Shown here one piece after another: positions 36,274 to 44,887 of a stretch of DNA of 64,000 nucleotides. The stretch covers positions 682,001 through 746,000 of the forward strand of contig NZ_JBHULY010000005.1 of the NCBI RefSeq assembly GCF_042684665.1. Reading direction: 5' to 3'. The notes beneath the pieces were generated by a model. The model was not told the DNA's origin, made no database searches, and was given only the letters and a program-made list of their open reading frames with translations. Made by a program: the position numbers and the translations under genes. Source of the stretch: Jejuia rubra (GTDB taxonomy: Bacteria > Bacteroidota > Bacteroidia > Flavobacteriales > Flavobacteriaceae). Numbering within the stretch: position 1 is the stretch's first letter; every line of letters starts with the position of its first letter.

Positions 36274-37401
36274 TTATAAATTCAATGGGATTAGTATATA
36301 ACGACCGTCTAAATCGTTAAACCAAACCTCGTAATCGTCCTCTACAACTACAGGTGTAATGCCACCTTCAGTAGCCTGTCCAGAAAATTCTGTACTTCCG
36401 CCCCAAGCTGAACCAGTATTTGTAACAAATTGCAAATCTCCGGGAACGAGACGAACACTTGGAAGGTTCCAAATATGGCTGTCAAAACTAGATTGTGTCA
36501 TAGCAGTTGTAGTAACCGCCGAACCTTGGATTTCCATACTTGTAAAATCTGTGGCACCAGATTCATCATAAGGTTCCATTGTATATGAATTATCACCGAA
36601 ATTGATTGTAAAGTGATAATATCCAGAACTGGTAACTCCAAACCGTCCGGGATCACTGTCTTGAGTCCCAGGATTACCCGCAATTTCTCCACTTGTTTTG
36701 GGTGTGTCTTCTCCTTCGCTGTCTGTAACACCCCATTGTGGTTGCCACAAGCCTCTGGTTTCTAAAACTTTGAATCTACCTTCACCAAAATCGCCTGAAC
36801 TATTTGCGAAAAAACCAGTATAGTGATACAAATTTGAATTGCCAGCATCCCTAAATAATGCAGGGTTGTTTGAATTGTTGCTCCACCCGGGAGCTACGCC
36901 ATTTCCAACTAAATAGTAATCGTCAAAAGGATAGTTGAAGTATGGAAATACCATAAAACTAATACTGTTAGAAGCCACAGGTATGCCATTTTGAGTTCCT
37001 AATGAAGAAACTATCCGTGCATATAACGTGCTCCAAGCAAAAGGAGCTAGCCCAACGGTTCCGGCTGCGGAATTCAACTCGCTAACAGAGAGTGTAGCGA
37101 CATTATTTCCAGATACCGTTGTTGCAATTGTTGACGTTGCAAAAGCCTCATCAGCGGCAATTTCTATGCTGTAGTTTACAGCAGCCTGCTGTCCATAATC
37201 AGCTTCTGTCCAAGTTAAGGTCATCGCTGGATTATTGATGTTTACTGGGTCAAGCTCTACATTGGTAATAGATAAATCTGATAAAACCACTGGAGCTGTT
37301 TCCGAGATAAAGAATTCATCTGTCCCATCTTCACATGAACTTGAAAGTAGCATAGTGCACACTGCAAGTACAACTATTGATATGTTTTTAATATGTTTCA
37401 T
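36274..37401 (-). CDS. SusE-like surface starch-binding lipoprotein (second paralogue)
   Basis: A 375-residue lipoprotein with lipobox LLSSSC near residue 23. It has one SusE Ig-like domain (NVELDPVNINNPAMTLTWTEAD) followed by two binding modules. The first, FDDYYLVGNGVAPGWSNNSNN to RGLWQPQWGVTDSEGE, closely parallels the 34795 protein. The second ends DYEVWFNDLDGRYILIPL, matching TYDVWFNDLDGAYVIIP of the paralogue. It lacks the second Ig-like domain of the larger protein. It lies 17 bases downstream of the susD gene in translation order and should sit beside SusCD at the cell surface. Confidence 0.85.
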   Translation of the reverse strand: MKHIKNISIVVLAVCTMLLSSSCEDGTDEFFISETAPVVLSDLSITNVELDPVNINNPAMTLTWTEADYGQQAAVNYSIEIAADEAFATSTIATTVSGNNVATLSVSELNSAAGTVGLAPFAWSTLYARIVSSLGTQNGIPVASNSISFMVFPYFNYPFDDYYLVGNGVAPGWSNNSNNPALFRDAGNSNLYHYTGFFANSSGDFGEGRFKVLETRGLWQPQWGVTDSEGEDTPKTSGEIAGNPGTQDSDPGRFGVTSSGYYHFTINFGDNSYTMEPYDESGATDFTSMEIQGSAVTTTAMTQSSFDSHIWNLPSVRLVPGDLQFVTNTGSAWGGSTEFSGQATEGGITPVVVEDDYEVWFNDLDGRYILIPLNL

Positions 37402-37418
37402 TTTAAATCTTTTAAGTA

Positions 37419-39020
37419 TTAATACCCAGGGTTTTGCTCAAGGTTAGGGTTAGCGGCTAAACTACCTACTGGAATTGGGTAAAGGTTAAAGTGTGCAGGT
37501 AGAGAAATACCATTACTACCATTTCCTTTCCAAACCCAGTTATAGCTACCGCCAGTAAATCTGCCATATCGGATTAAATCCTGTCTTCGGTGTGCTTCCC
37601 AGTGTAATTCACGGGCTCTTTCATCTAGGATAAGATCTAATGTTAATTCCCCGGAAGTAATAGTATTAGGATTATTTGCCCTAGTTCGAAGATTGTTGAA
37701 ATAATCAACTGCGGCAGACAATGTGCCTCCACCACCACGTAAGTGCGCTTCGGCATACATTAAATATACATCTGCCAATCTGAACAATGGGAAATCGGTA
37801 TCCACAAATGTTTGGTCTGGGCCGAAATCTCCAGTAGACGTGGCGTTTGAATATTTCTGAAGAATATATCCAGTGTCTCTATCTGAAATATCAGTAATTT
37901 CAATTGGTCTTCCTGCTGAAATAATCGTATTTCTATCGTCGTTGTTAAAACCGGCACCGAATAAATCAGCCAATTGCTTTCTTACTCTTAGGGCACCACC
38001 CCATCCGCCAGCTCCTACGCCAACTTCAGAGCCATTTTGCTCGATACTTCCAACAGATCCGTTGATCATCACTGTGGTAGGCCCGTAGTTTTGTACGGTA
38101 ATACCATCCGAAACAATCGGGAAGATGATTTCCTTGGTTGCTGAATTGGTATTGTTGTCTGCCATAAAGTTATGCAGATAGCTATCGGCCAATTGATAAC
38201 CACCACTGATAATTCTTTCACAGTAGGTAAGACACTCTGCGTAATGGGCCTCATTGATATATACCTCGGCATTAAGATAGATCTTTGCCAAAAGCATATA
38301 CGCTACGCCCTTATCGGCTCTGCCATATTCATTCTGCCCTGGAGCTGGTAAATCATTTTCGATAGCTAACAATTCTGATTCAACAAAATCGAACAGTTGA
38401 ACTCTATTATAAGCTTCTGGCTGTGAATTGATTGGTGTATTTTCGTCAGAAAAATTGGCTTGTCCGAAAAGGTCCATCATATAATAGTAAGCCATGGCTC
38501 TCAACAGCCTTGCTTCAGCTCTATAGGCCACAATTTCACTTCGTGTGTTGGCTGAGACACCCCGTGCATCCAATGCGCCATCTGTGGTTTCTCGTAAAAA
38601 GCTATTTGCCAAGGCTACAGATAAATGAGCCCTACTAAACATGCCTAATAATAATGGGTTTTGGGAGGTCCAAATATTTCTTTGGATTTCGCGTGTACCC
38701 GGGTCATTTTCATAGGACCAAATCATCTGATCTGCCGAAAGAGTTTGTGTATAAAGTAGTACACGCCCAAACTGGCTAGTACCGGCATCAATACCCTTTA
38801 AGTTTGAGCTTTCTGGCCCGTCTGTCCCGGTTAAAGCTAAGTTTGCATAAATACCTGCTAAAACTTGCTTGTAGGCTCCTTCATTTTGAAACAAATCCCC
38901 ACCAAGTGTGGTTTGATCATCTTTCGGAGTGATATTTAAGTCATCGGTACACGAAGTCAATGTAACGACAAGCAGTAATATCAGACCAAATGTGTCGTGT
39001 ATTTTAAATCTTGTATTCAT
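37419..39020 (-). CDS. susD: SusD/RagB-family nutrient-binding outer-membrane lipoprotein
   Basis: A 533-residue SusD homologue that closes as a lid over the SusC channel and binds oligosaccharide. The lipobox is TLTSC near residue 24, followed by DDLNITPKDDQTT. It has the family's TPR-like helices (YRAEARLLRAMAYYYMMDLFGQ) and the C-terminal signature PLFRLADVYLMYAEAHLRGG, then ILDERARELHWEAHRRQDLIRYGRF. Length fits family members. It starts 12 bases after susC ends and is followed by two SusE-like genes. Starch or maltodextrin specificity is inferred from the neighbouring enzymes. Confidence 0.95.
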   Translation of the reverse strand: MNTRFKIHDTFGLILLLVVTLTSCTDDLNITPKDDQTTLGGDLFQNEGAYKQVLAGIYANLALTGTDGPESSNLKGIDAGTSQFGRVLLYTQTLSADQMIWSYENDPGTREIQRNIWTSQNPLLLGMFSRAHLSVALANSFLRETTDGALDARGVSANTRSEIVAYRAEARLLRAMAYYYMMDLFGQANFSDENTPINSQPEAYNRVQLFDFVESELLAIENDLPAPGQNEYGRADKGVAYMLLAKIYLNAEVYINEAHYAECLTYCERIISGGYQLADSYLHNFMADNNTNSATKEIIFPIVSDGITVQNYGPTTVMINGSVGSIEQNGSEVGVGAGGWGGALRVRKQLADLFGAGFNNDDRNTIISAGRPIEITDISDRDTGYILQKYSNATSTGDFGPDQTFVDTDFPLFRLADVYLMYAEAHLRGGGGTLSAAVDYFNNLRTRANNPNTITSGELTLDLILDERARELHWEAHRRQDLIRYGRFTGGSYNWVWKGNGSNGISLPAHFNLYPIPVGSLAANPNLEQNPGY

Positions 39021-39032
39021 AGTTTGTTTTTT

Positions 39033-41981
39033 TTAAAATTTAAAATTAGCGCCCACCAAGAAAGTTCTTGGTCTTGGGTATACTACGTTGTCGATTCCTA
39101 AAGTCAAAGTAAGATCGGAATCGTTATCCGTTACCTCTGGGTCTAATCCGCTGTATTCGGTAATGGTGAATACGTTTTGAACACCCCCCCATATTCTTAT
39201 ACTTTTTAAGGAGTTGGATATCTCATTAAAGGTGTAGCCTAAAGTTATATTATCCATTCTTAAAAAGGAAGCGTTTTCTACATAAATATCGGAAGTGATG
39301 ACGTCCGAAGTATTTTGGAAATTGGTTTCCAAAACAGAGGTTGGCACGTTGGCTGGTATACCGTTATCCAACAACAATGCATATTGGGATTTCGAAGATC
39401 TAACGTTATTGTAAACGTAGTTACCAAGGTTAGCTCTTAAGTTGAAGGCAAAATCAAAATTCTTGTAAAAGATATTCGATTGAAAACCTAAAATGGTATT
39501 AGCGCCAGGGTTTTCCTTGATATAGCGGTCTTCATCATTAATGACGTTATCGCCATTCAAATCCGCATAGGCACCTTCAATTGGGTTGCCGGATGGGTCG
39601 TACAATTGCTTAAATACGTAAAAGGAATTAGGCGCTTCGCCTTCCCTATGGATTTGGATATTATTACCTGTTCCTCCAGAAATACCGCCTGTTCTCACAT
39701 CTTGGCCAAGTGCTAATTCTTGGATTTCTCTGTCCAATAATGTGGCGTTAAGGTTAAAATCTAATTTAAAATCATCGGTGTTTACAACGTCAGTGTTTAC
39801 AGAGAATTCCATACCTTGAATCTGTAATTCACCTATATTTTGGATGACACTATTTGAAAAGTTGGTACCGTCAGCAACTGTAGCTGTAAATAACAAGTCG
39901 GTTGAATTCTTCTGGAAGAAGTTTAACGAACCCGTAACCTTATTGCCAAAAAGGCCATAATCAACACCAAATTCAATAGTAGTTGTCTCTTCCCATTTTA
40001 GGTCAGGATTTATCTCTGAAGCTATTAGGGATTGGATTACTGAGTTGCCAAATTGATACTGAGAGTTGCTCAATCCACCTCTATATCGGTTTAGGAAGAT
40101 ATCCTTTTCGTCAATATCCTGCTGCCCCGTAATACCAAAACCAACCCTAAGCTTTAAGTTTGAAATGGTTTCAGAGTCTTTTAAGAAATCTTCATCACTA
40201 ATATTCCAAGCAAATGCTGCGGCAGGGAAATCACCCCACCTATTATTTTCGCCAAAGCGGGAGGTTCCATCGCGCCTGTAGGTAAGAGTTAATAAGTATT
40301 TGTCGAGGAAACTGATATTGGCTCTTCCAAAAAATCCTATTAAGACAATATCTGGATCCGCATAAAAATCATCAACACTTAATTCATCCCTTATGTTTCT
40401 ACCATTTTTTCCGTTATTGATAAAACGTTGATAAGAGTACCCCGCTGTAAGCTCAGCACCAACTTTATCAAAATCTTTTTTATAGGTCAAATACCCGTCA
40501 AAAAGTCTGTTAATCCTTATTTGATTGTTTCTCTTGAAGGATCCAATAAAGTTTAGTCGCTCATTTGAATTTGGAGTGCCAAAGGCATTTATATCGGTAC
40601 CAGTAGATTTTGTTTGGTCAAAACCTAAATTCAATACTGCTCTTAATTCTGGTAAGAAATGGAATTTATAATCGAAATTCAAATTACCATAAGCTCTATT
40701 GGCATCACCTGTATTATTCCTTTGTAATAGCGAAGCTACAGGGTTTTGGGTGCCAATGGATATAATATTGCCATCCCTATGCTGGTAATAACCCCCAAAT
40801 GGAGAAGAAGGATCAAAAACAGGTTGCGTAGGATCGTAGCGCATAGCTGCACCGATTTGTCCAGCATCCGCAAAGCGGTTGTCCTCGAAAGCCAAATTGG
40901 CGTTTAAGTTTACTTTTAAATGATCATCAAAAAACGATGGGTTTAAGGCGACACTTAAGTTTCGTCTATCAAAATCTGAAGTTTCCAGTACACCTTCTTG
41001 TTTCACCGCCCCAAAGGAAAATCTAGTTGGCAGTACCCTAAGCAAGGAGCCTTGCATTGATATATTATGTTGACTTGAAGCTGCAGTGCTTCTAAAAACT
41101 TCCTCTTGCCAATTCGTGTTAGCATTTCCTAATAAACTCTCATCAATAGTTTGATTGTTGATGGGTTGGCTGGCCACTAATTGACGGAAGCCATCAGCAG
41201 AAAATACGTCGATATAGTCTGTTACCTCACCAAAACTAAATTGTGTGTCATATGTAGCGCTAAAAGTAGATTTACCTTTTTTGGTAACAATAATGATTAC
41301 ACCGTTTGCCGCTCGAGACCCATAGATAGCGGTGGCCGACGCATCTTTCAAAACGGAAAATGAATCGATATCATTTGGGTTGATGGAAGCTAGCACACCT
41401 CTTGATCCGGTAACACCTTTATTATCAATAGGTAAACCGTCAATAATAATTAAAGGATCATTGGATGCATTAATAGAAGAACCACCCCGAATTCTAATTT
41501 GGGAACCAGAACCTGGTGCACCACTAGTATTAACACTCACACCTGCAACACGACCGTTTAAAAGGTTTTCGGCTGTTACAATGTTACCTTTGGTAAAGTC
41601 TTCTTGTGTTATGGCCTCAACCGAACCGGTAGCGTCCTTTTTGGTTGTGGAACCATAACCAATCACCACAATTTCTTCCAGTTGCGCAGCGTCTTCGGAT
41701 AACTGAACATCCAAAGAGGTTTGACCGGAATAAGTGATTTCTTTAGATTGATAGCCCACATAGGAGAATACAATAACATCACCATTATTGACTTCAATCT
41801 GATAATTTCCATCAAAATCCGTGGCGGTTCCCGTTGTAGTTCCTTTGATTACAACATTAACGCCCGGGAGTGGGATGGAAGTTGACTGTTCTGTTACCAT
41901 TCCTGTTACCAAGTTTTGCCCGAATAAGAACACAGGGAAAACCAGCATCAAAAACAGTAAGCTTTTAGTATTTGTTTTCAT
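39033..41981 (-). CDS. susC: SusC/RagA-family TonB-dependent outer-membrane transporter
   Basis: A 982-residue TonB-dependent importer. After the signal peptide (about 1-21, ending FLFGQ) comes a carboxypeptidase-regulatory-like domain (SIPLPGVNVVIKGTTTGTATD with YVGYQSKEI). A linker with the TonB-box-like EEIVVIGYGSTTKKDATGSV precedes the plug (NGRVAGVSVNTSGAPGSGSQ, IRGGSSINASNDPLIIIDGL), and a long barrel ends YPRPRTFLVGANFKF. It imports oligosaccharides handed over by SusD. It is first of the - strand arm of the starch locus. Upstream are a perfect -7 element, a shared 19-base element and a LacI-type operator. Confidence 0.96.
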   Translation of the reverse strand: MKTNTKSLLFLMLVFPVFLFGQNLVTGMVTEQSTSIPLPGVNVVIKGTTTGTATDFDGNYQIEVNNGDVIVFSYVGYQSKEITYSGQTSLDVQLSEDAAQLEEIVVIGYGSTTKKDATGSVEAITQEDFTKGNIVTAENLLNGRVAGVSVNTSGAPGSGSQIRIRGGSSINASNDPLIIIDGLPIDNKGVTGSRGVLASINPNDIDSFSVLKDASATAIYGSRAANGVIIIVTKKGKSTFSATYDTQFSFGEVTDYIDVFSADGFRQLVASQPINNQTIDESLLGNANTNWQEEVFRSTAASSQHNISMQGSLLRVLPTRFSFGAVKQEGVLETSDFDRRNLSVALNPSFFDDHLKVNLNANLAFEDNRFADAGQIGAAMRYDPTQPVFDPSSPFGGYYQHRDGNIISIGTQNPVASLLQRNNTGDANRAYGNLNFDYKFHFLPELRAVLNLGFDQTKSTGTDINAFGTPNSNERLNFIGSFKRNNQIRINRLFDGYLTYKKDFDKVGAELTAGYSYQRFINNGKNGRNIRDELSVDDFYADPDIVLIGFFGRANISFLDKYLLTLTYRRDGTSRFGENNRWGDFPAAAFAWNISDEDFLKDSETISNLKLRVGFGITGQQDIDEKDIFLNRYRGGLSNSQYQFGNSVIQSLIASEINPDLKWEETTTIEFGVDYGLFGNKVTGSLNFFQKNSTDLLFTATVADGTNFSNSVIQNIGELQIQGMEFSVNTDVVNTDDFKLDFNLNATLLDREIQELALGQDVRTGGISGGTGNNIQIHREGEAPNSFYVFKQLYDPSGNPIEGAYADLNGDNVINDEDRYIKENPGANTILGFQSNIFYKNFDFAFNLRANLGNYVYNNVRSSKSQYALLLDNGIPANVPTSVLETNFQNTSDVITSDIYVENASFLRMDNITLGYTFNEISNSLKSIRIWGGVQNVFTITEYSGLDPEVTDNDSDLTLTLGIDNVVYPRPRTFLVGANFKF

Positions 41982-42014
41982 ACAGTTTATTAAATTAATG
42001 TATTAATTAGTCAG

Positions 42015-42033
42015 TTATACTTTCACTTCTCAC
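42015..42033. repeat. 19-base element shared with the MFS upstream region (copy 1)
   Basis: TTATACTTTCACTTCTCAC differs at one base from 43371-43389. It overlaps the predicted transcription start of susC, where in the susC sense it reads in the opposite direction. Confidence 0.55.
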
Positions 42034-42035
42034 GT

Positions 42036-42043
42036 CAAAATTA
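42036..42043 (-). promoter_or_regulatory. Candidate -7 element of susC
   Basis: On the - strand the bases read TAATTTTG, a match to TAnnTTTG, 55 bases before the susC start codon. No -33 TTTG at the usual distance is seen, which would fit a promoter that depends on an activator. Confidence 0.5.
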
Positions 42044-42088
42044 TGTAAAGGAATTGTTAAGAAATAATTTTCAATTACGAAATATTTA

Positions 42089-42104
42089 ACGAAAACGTTT
42101 TCGT
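42089..42104. promoter_or_regulatory. Perfect palindrome, likely LacI-family operator
   Basis: ACGAAAACGTTTTCGT is a perfect 16-base palindrome with the central CG typical of LacI/GalR operators. It lies about 46 bases upstream of the susC -7 element and 126 bases before the LacI-family gene, so both could be controlled from it. Confidence 0.65.
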
Positions 42105-42229
42105 GTTGACAACTTTTTAATTTTTTGTCTTAAAATTGAGAAATTAACATTTTTATGCCATCAAATAATTATGCGTGCATAGTTTAGATTACATGGGAAT
42201 AATTATTATTTTAGAGTGAATTTCAATCC

Positions 42230-43303
42230 ATGAAGAAAAAGATAACATTAAAGCAGATAGCCAAGGAATTAGATGTTTCAGTATCAACGGTTTCCAAGGC
42301 ATTGAGCAACAGTAAGGAGATTAGCGAGGATACTACCCAAAAAATACAGGCCTTTGCCAAACTCTATAACTACAAGCCCAATAATATAGCGCTTAGCTTA
42401 AAGAATAGAAAAACTAAGACTATTGGTATACTGATTCCTGAAATTGTGCACCACTTTTTTTCTACCGTGATTCGGGGTATTGAGCGTGTGGCCAATCGTC
42501 GAGGATACAACGTTATTGTTGGACTTTCCAACGAATCGTTTACTAAGGAAATCATCAATATGGAAATGTTGGCCAATGGTAGTATTGACGGCTTTATTTT
42601 ATCCATTTCTAAGGAGACTCTTTTGAAACAGGATTATCACCATTTTAACGCCACGATAAATCAAGGGATGCCAATCGTAATGTTTGATAGGGTAGTGAAT
42701 GAGGTACAATGTGATAAGGTGATTGTGGATGATTTTAATGGAGCGGTTAAGGCTGTGAAAAAGTTGATTGAAAACGAATGTAAAAACATTGCACTAATAA
42801 CCACAATGGACTACGTGAGCGTTGGTAGGCTTAGGACTCAAGGCTACTTGGATGCTCTGCAAAGTAGCGGGATTGAGGCCGATTCCAATTTGATTTTGAA
42901 GATTGACGATAGCTTGGACGTTGAAAACCATGTCGAGGTTTTGGAAACCGAAATTGCCCATTTTTTTAAATCGAATCCCTCCATCGACGGAGTATTTGCG
43001 GTAAACGAATTGTACGCGGTTAGCGCCATGAAAGTGGCCAGAAAATTAGGGCTTACCATTCCGGATGACATGCAGGTAATCGGGTTCACTGACGGAGTGC
43101 TTTCAAAACATGCCACACCTAGCCTTACAACGGTTAGCCAACATGGCCAAAAAATGGGAGAACAATCCGCTAATTTATTGATTGATAGACTGGAAGCGGA
43201 AGAGGCCGAAAGCGAGCAATACTTTACAAATAGCGATCAAAAAAGAGACTTTATAAAGGTGGTTATCGAGACCGAAATCATTGAAAGGGAATCTACTAAA
43301 TAG
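42230..43303 (+). CDS. LacI-family transcriptional regulator of the starch locus
   Basis: A 357-residue DNA-binding regulator. The N-terminal helix-turn-helix is ITLKQIAKELDVSVSTVSKAL followed by the hinge YNYKPNNIALSLKNRKTKTIGILIPEI. The periplasmic-binding-like sensor domain has ANGSIDGFILSIS, NEVQCDKVIVDDFNGAVKA, VFAVNELYAVSAMKVARKLG and a C-terminal TVSQHGQKMGEQSANLLIDR. It probably senses maltose or a related sugar or sugar phosphate. It is divergent from susC with 248 bases between them, holding the palindromic operator. The transporter gene follows 154 bases later with its own -7 element. Confidence 0.93.
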   Translation: MKKKITLKQIAKELDVSVSTVSKALSNSKEISEDTTQKIQAFAKLYNYKPNNIALSLKNRKTKTIGILIPEIVHHFFSTVIRGIERVANRRGYNVIVGLSNESFTKEIINMEMLANGSIDGFILSISKETLLKQDYHHFNATINQGMPIVMFDRVVNEVQCDKVIVDDFNGAVKAVKKLIENECKNIALITTMDYVSVGRLRTQGYLDALQSSGIEADSNLILKIDDSLDVENHVEVLETEIAHFFKSNPSIDGVFAVNELYAVSAMKVARKLGLTIPDDMQVIGFTDGVLSKHATPSLTTVSQHGQKMGEQSANLLIDRLEAEEAESEQYFTNSDQKRDFIKVVIETEIIERESTK

Positions 43304-43347
43304 TTTCGTAACCAAATTTGGCCATTAGGAAAATCAAAATTCTTTTA

Positions 43348-43355
43348 TATCTTTG
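43348..43355 (+). promoter_or_regulatory. Candidate -7 element of the MFS transporter operon
   Basis: TATCTTTG matches TAnnTTTG. The predicted start of transcription is near 43362, just before the shared 19-base element. The only TTTG upstream is 27 bases away, longer than normal, again suggesting an activator. Confidence 0.5.
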
Positions 43356-43370
43356 ATTCGAAATCAAAAC

Positions 43371-43389
43371 TTATATTTTCACTTCTCAC
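43371..43389. repeat. 19-base element shared with the susC upstream region (copy 2)
   Basis: TTATATTTTCACTTCTCAC matches 18 of 19 bases of 42015-42033. It lies in the leader of the MFS transcript, 68 bases before the start codon. Confidence 0.55.
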
Positions 43390-43457
43390 ATAAGTTTTGG
43401 TAAGTAATATCTAAAATATCGCTTATCAAATAGTATTAATCATTAAAATACTATTTA

Positions 43458-44825
43458 ATGGAAAAGCGTCGATTAAGTTTCTGGGAAATTTGGAACATGA
43501 GTTTCGGGTTTCTGGGAATCCAGATGGGCTTCGCCCTTCAGAATGCAAACGCCAGCCGAATACTTCAAATCTTTGGAGCGGATGTTCATGAATTATCATG
43601 GTTTTGGATCATTGCACCATTAATGGGTTTAATTGTTCAACCCATCATTGGACATTATAGCGACAAAACTTGGGGTAGATTTGGCAGAAGAAAGCCTTAT
43701 TTTTTGGTGGGAGCTATTCTCGCCTCAATTGGGTTAATATTAATGCCGCAGGCCGATATTTTTATAGCATTTATACCTGCCCTATGGGTTGGCGCTGGGA
43801 TGCTGATGATTATGGATGCTTCATTTAATATTGCCATGGAGCCTTTCCGAGCATTGGTTGGAGATAACTTAAGAACAGACCAGCGAACGCTCGGTTTTAG
43901 CGTTCAAACTGCACTTATTGGTTTTGGAGCCGTAGTAGGTTCTTGGTTGCCCTATGTTTTAGCAAATTGGTTTGGAGTTTCAAATGAATCTGCATCTGGG
44001 TCCGTGCCATTTCATTTGGTATTGTCTTTTATTATTGGGGCTATTATCTTAATCGTTTCAATTTTAGTTACTGTAACAACTACTAAAGAGTATTCTCCTG
44101 AGGAACTGGCTAGTTTCGAGGATGAAAAAGCACATTCTGAAGCGCTTGAAAAAGACGGCGAACAAGAAAAATCAAGTTTATTGGACATTTTTGAGGATTT
44201 CAAAAAAATGCCCGAAACGATGCGCCAGCTAAGTTGGGTGCAGTTCTTTTCTTGGTTCGGACTTTTTGGGATGTGGGTGTTTGCTACACCAGCTATTGCA
44301 CAGCATACCTATGGCTTGGCATTTGATGATAGCAGTAGCGCGTTATATCAAGATGCTGGAGATTGGGTTGGGATTCTCTTTGGAGTCTACAATTTTGTTT
44401 CCGCATTTTATGCATTTGCATTGCCATCTATCGCAAAAAAGGTTGGACGAAAGAAAACGCATTCCATTTCACTAATTATTGGTGGTTTGGGGCTACTATC
44501 TATTTACATCATGCCAGACAAGAATTGGCTAATGCTTTCAATGATAGGTGTTGGGGTGGCATGGGCAAGTATTTTGGCAATGCCTTACGCGATTTTAGCA
44601 GGGTCTATTTCTCCAAAAAAAATGGGCGTTTACATGGGAATCTTTAATTTTTTCATTGTGATTCCTCAAATTATAAATGCGCTTATCGGAGGACCTTTAG
44701 TGAAGTATGTTTATGGAAATCAAGCAGTAGTTGCTCTAGTAATGAGTGGTATAAGTTTTTTAATTGCGGCGGCTTTAGTGTTTAAAGTTAAAGACGTTGA
44801 CGATGTAGTGGAAAAGAAATATTAA
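43458..44825 (+). CDS. MFS sugar transporter (maltose-type)
   Basis: A 455-residue inner-membrane carrier with about 12 helices. It begins LSFWEIWNMSFGFLGIQMGFAL, a start I associate with GPH/SLC45-like sugar importers in flavobacterial maltose loci. The loop between helices 2 and 3 has GHYSDKTWGRFGRRKPYF, matching the MFS motif GxxxDRxGRR. A charged central loop (EDEKAHSEALEKDGEQEKSS) divides the halves. Maltose or short maltodextrin specificity is inferred from the next genes, a beta-phosphoglucomutase and a GH65 phosphorylase. Confidence 0.9.
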   Translation: MEKRRLSFWEIWNMSFGFLGIQMGFALQNANASRILQIFGADVHELSWFWIIAPLMGLIVQPIIGHYSDKTWGRFGRRKPYFLVGAILASIGLILMPQADIFIAFIPALWVGAGMLMIMDASFNIAMEPFRALVGDNLRTDQRTLGFSVQTALIGFGAVVGSWLPYVLANWFGVSNESASGSVPFHLVLSFIIGAIILIVSILVTVTTTKEYSPEELASFEDEKAHSEALEKDGEQEKSSLLDIFEDFKKMPETMRQLSWVQFFSWFGLFGMWVFATPAIAQHTYGLAFDDSSSALYQDAGDWVGILFGVYNFVSAFYAFALPSIAKKVGRKKTHSISLIIGGLGLLSIYIMPDKNWLMLSMIGVGVAWASILAMPYAILAGSISPKKMGVYMGIFNFFIVIPQIINALIGGPLVKYVYGNQAVVALVMSGISFLIAAALVFKVKDVDDVVEKKY

Positions 44826-44827
44826 TA

Positions 44828-44870
44828 AAACTCTTATCCGCCCGAGTAAGAGTTTCCCGCTGTAAGCGGG
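44828..44870 (+). other. Two tandem hairpins between the MFS and pgmB genes
   Basis: AAACTCTTA/TAAGAGTTT (44828-44855) is followed immediately by CCCGCT/AGCGGG with a 3-base loop (44856-44870). No T run follows, so this looks like an mRNA-stability or processing element inside the operon. Confidence 0.5.
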
Positions 44871-44887
44871 ACTATGGGGCTTTTCAA

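Noticed and set aside
43340..43370. TTTGAT/ATCAAA inverted repeat near the MFS -7 element as an operator
   Set aside because: Arms are only six bases with an AT-rich context, and they overlap the -7 element. The evidence is too weak to call a binding site.
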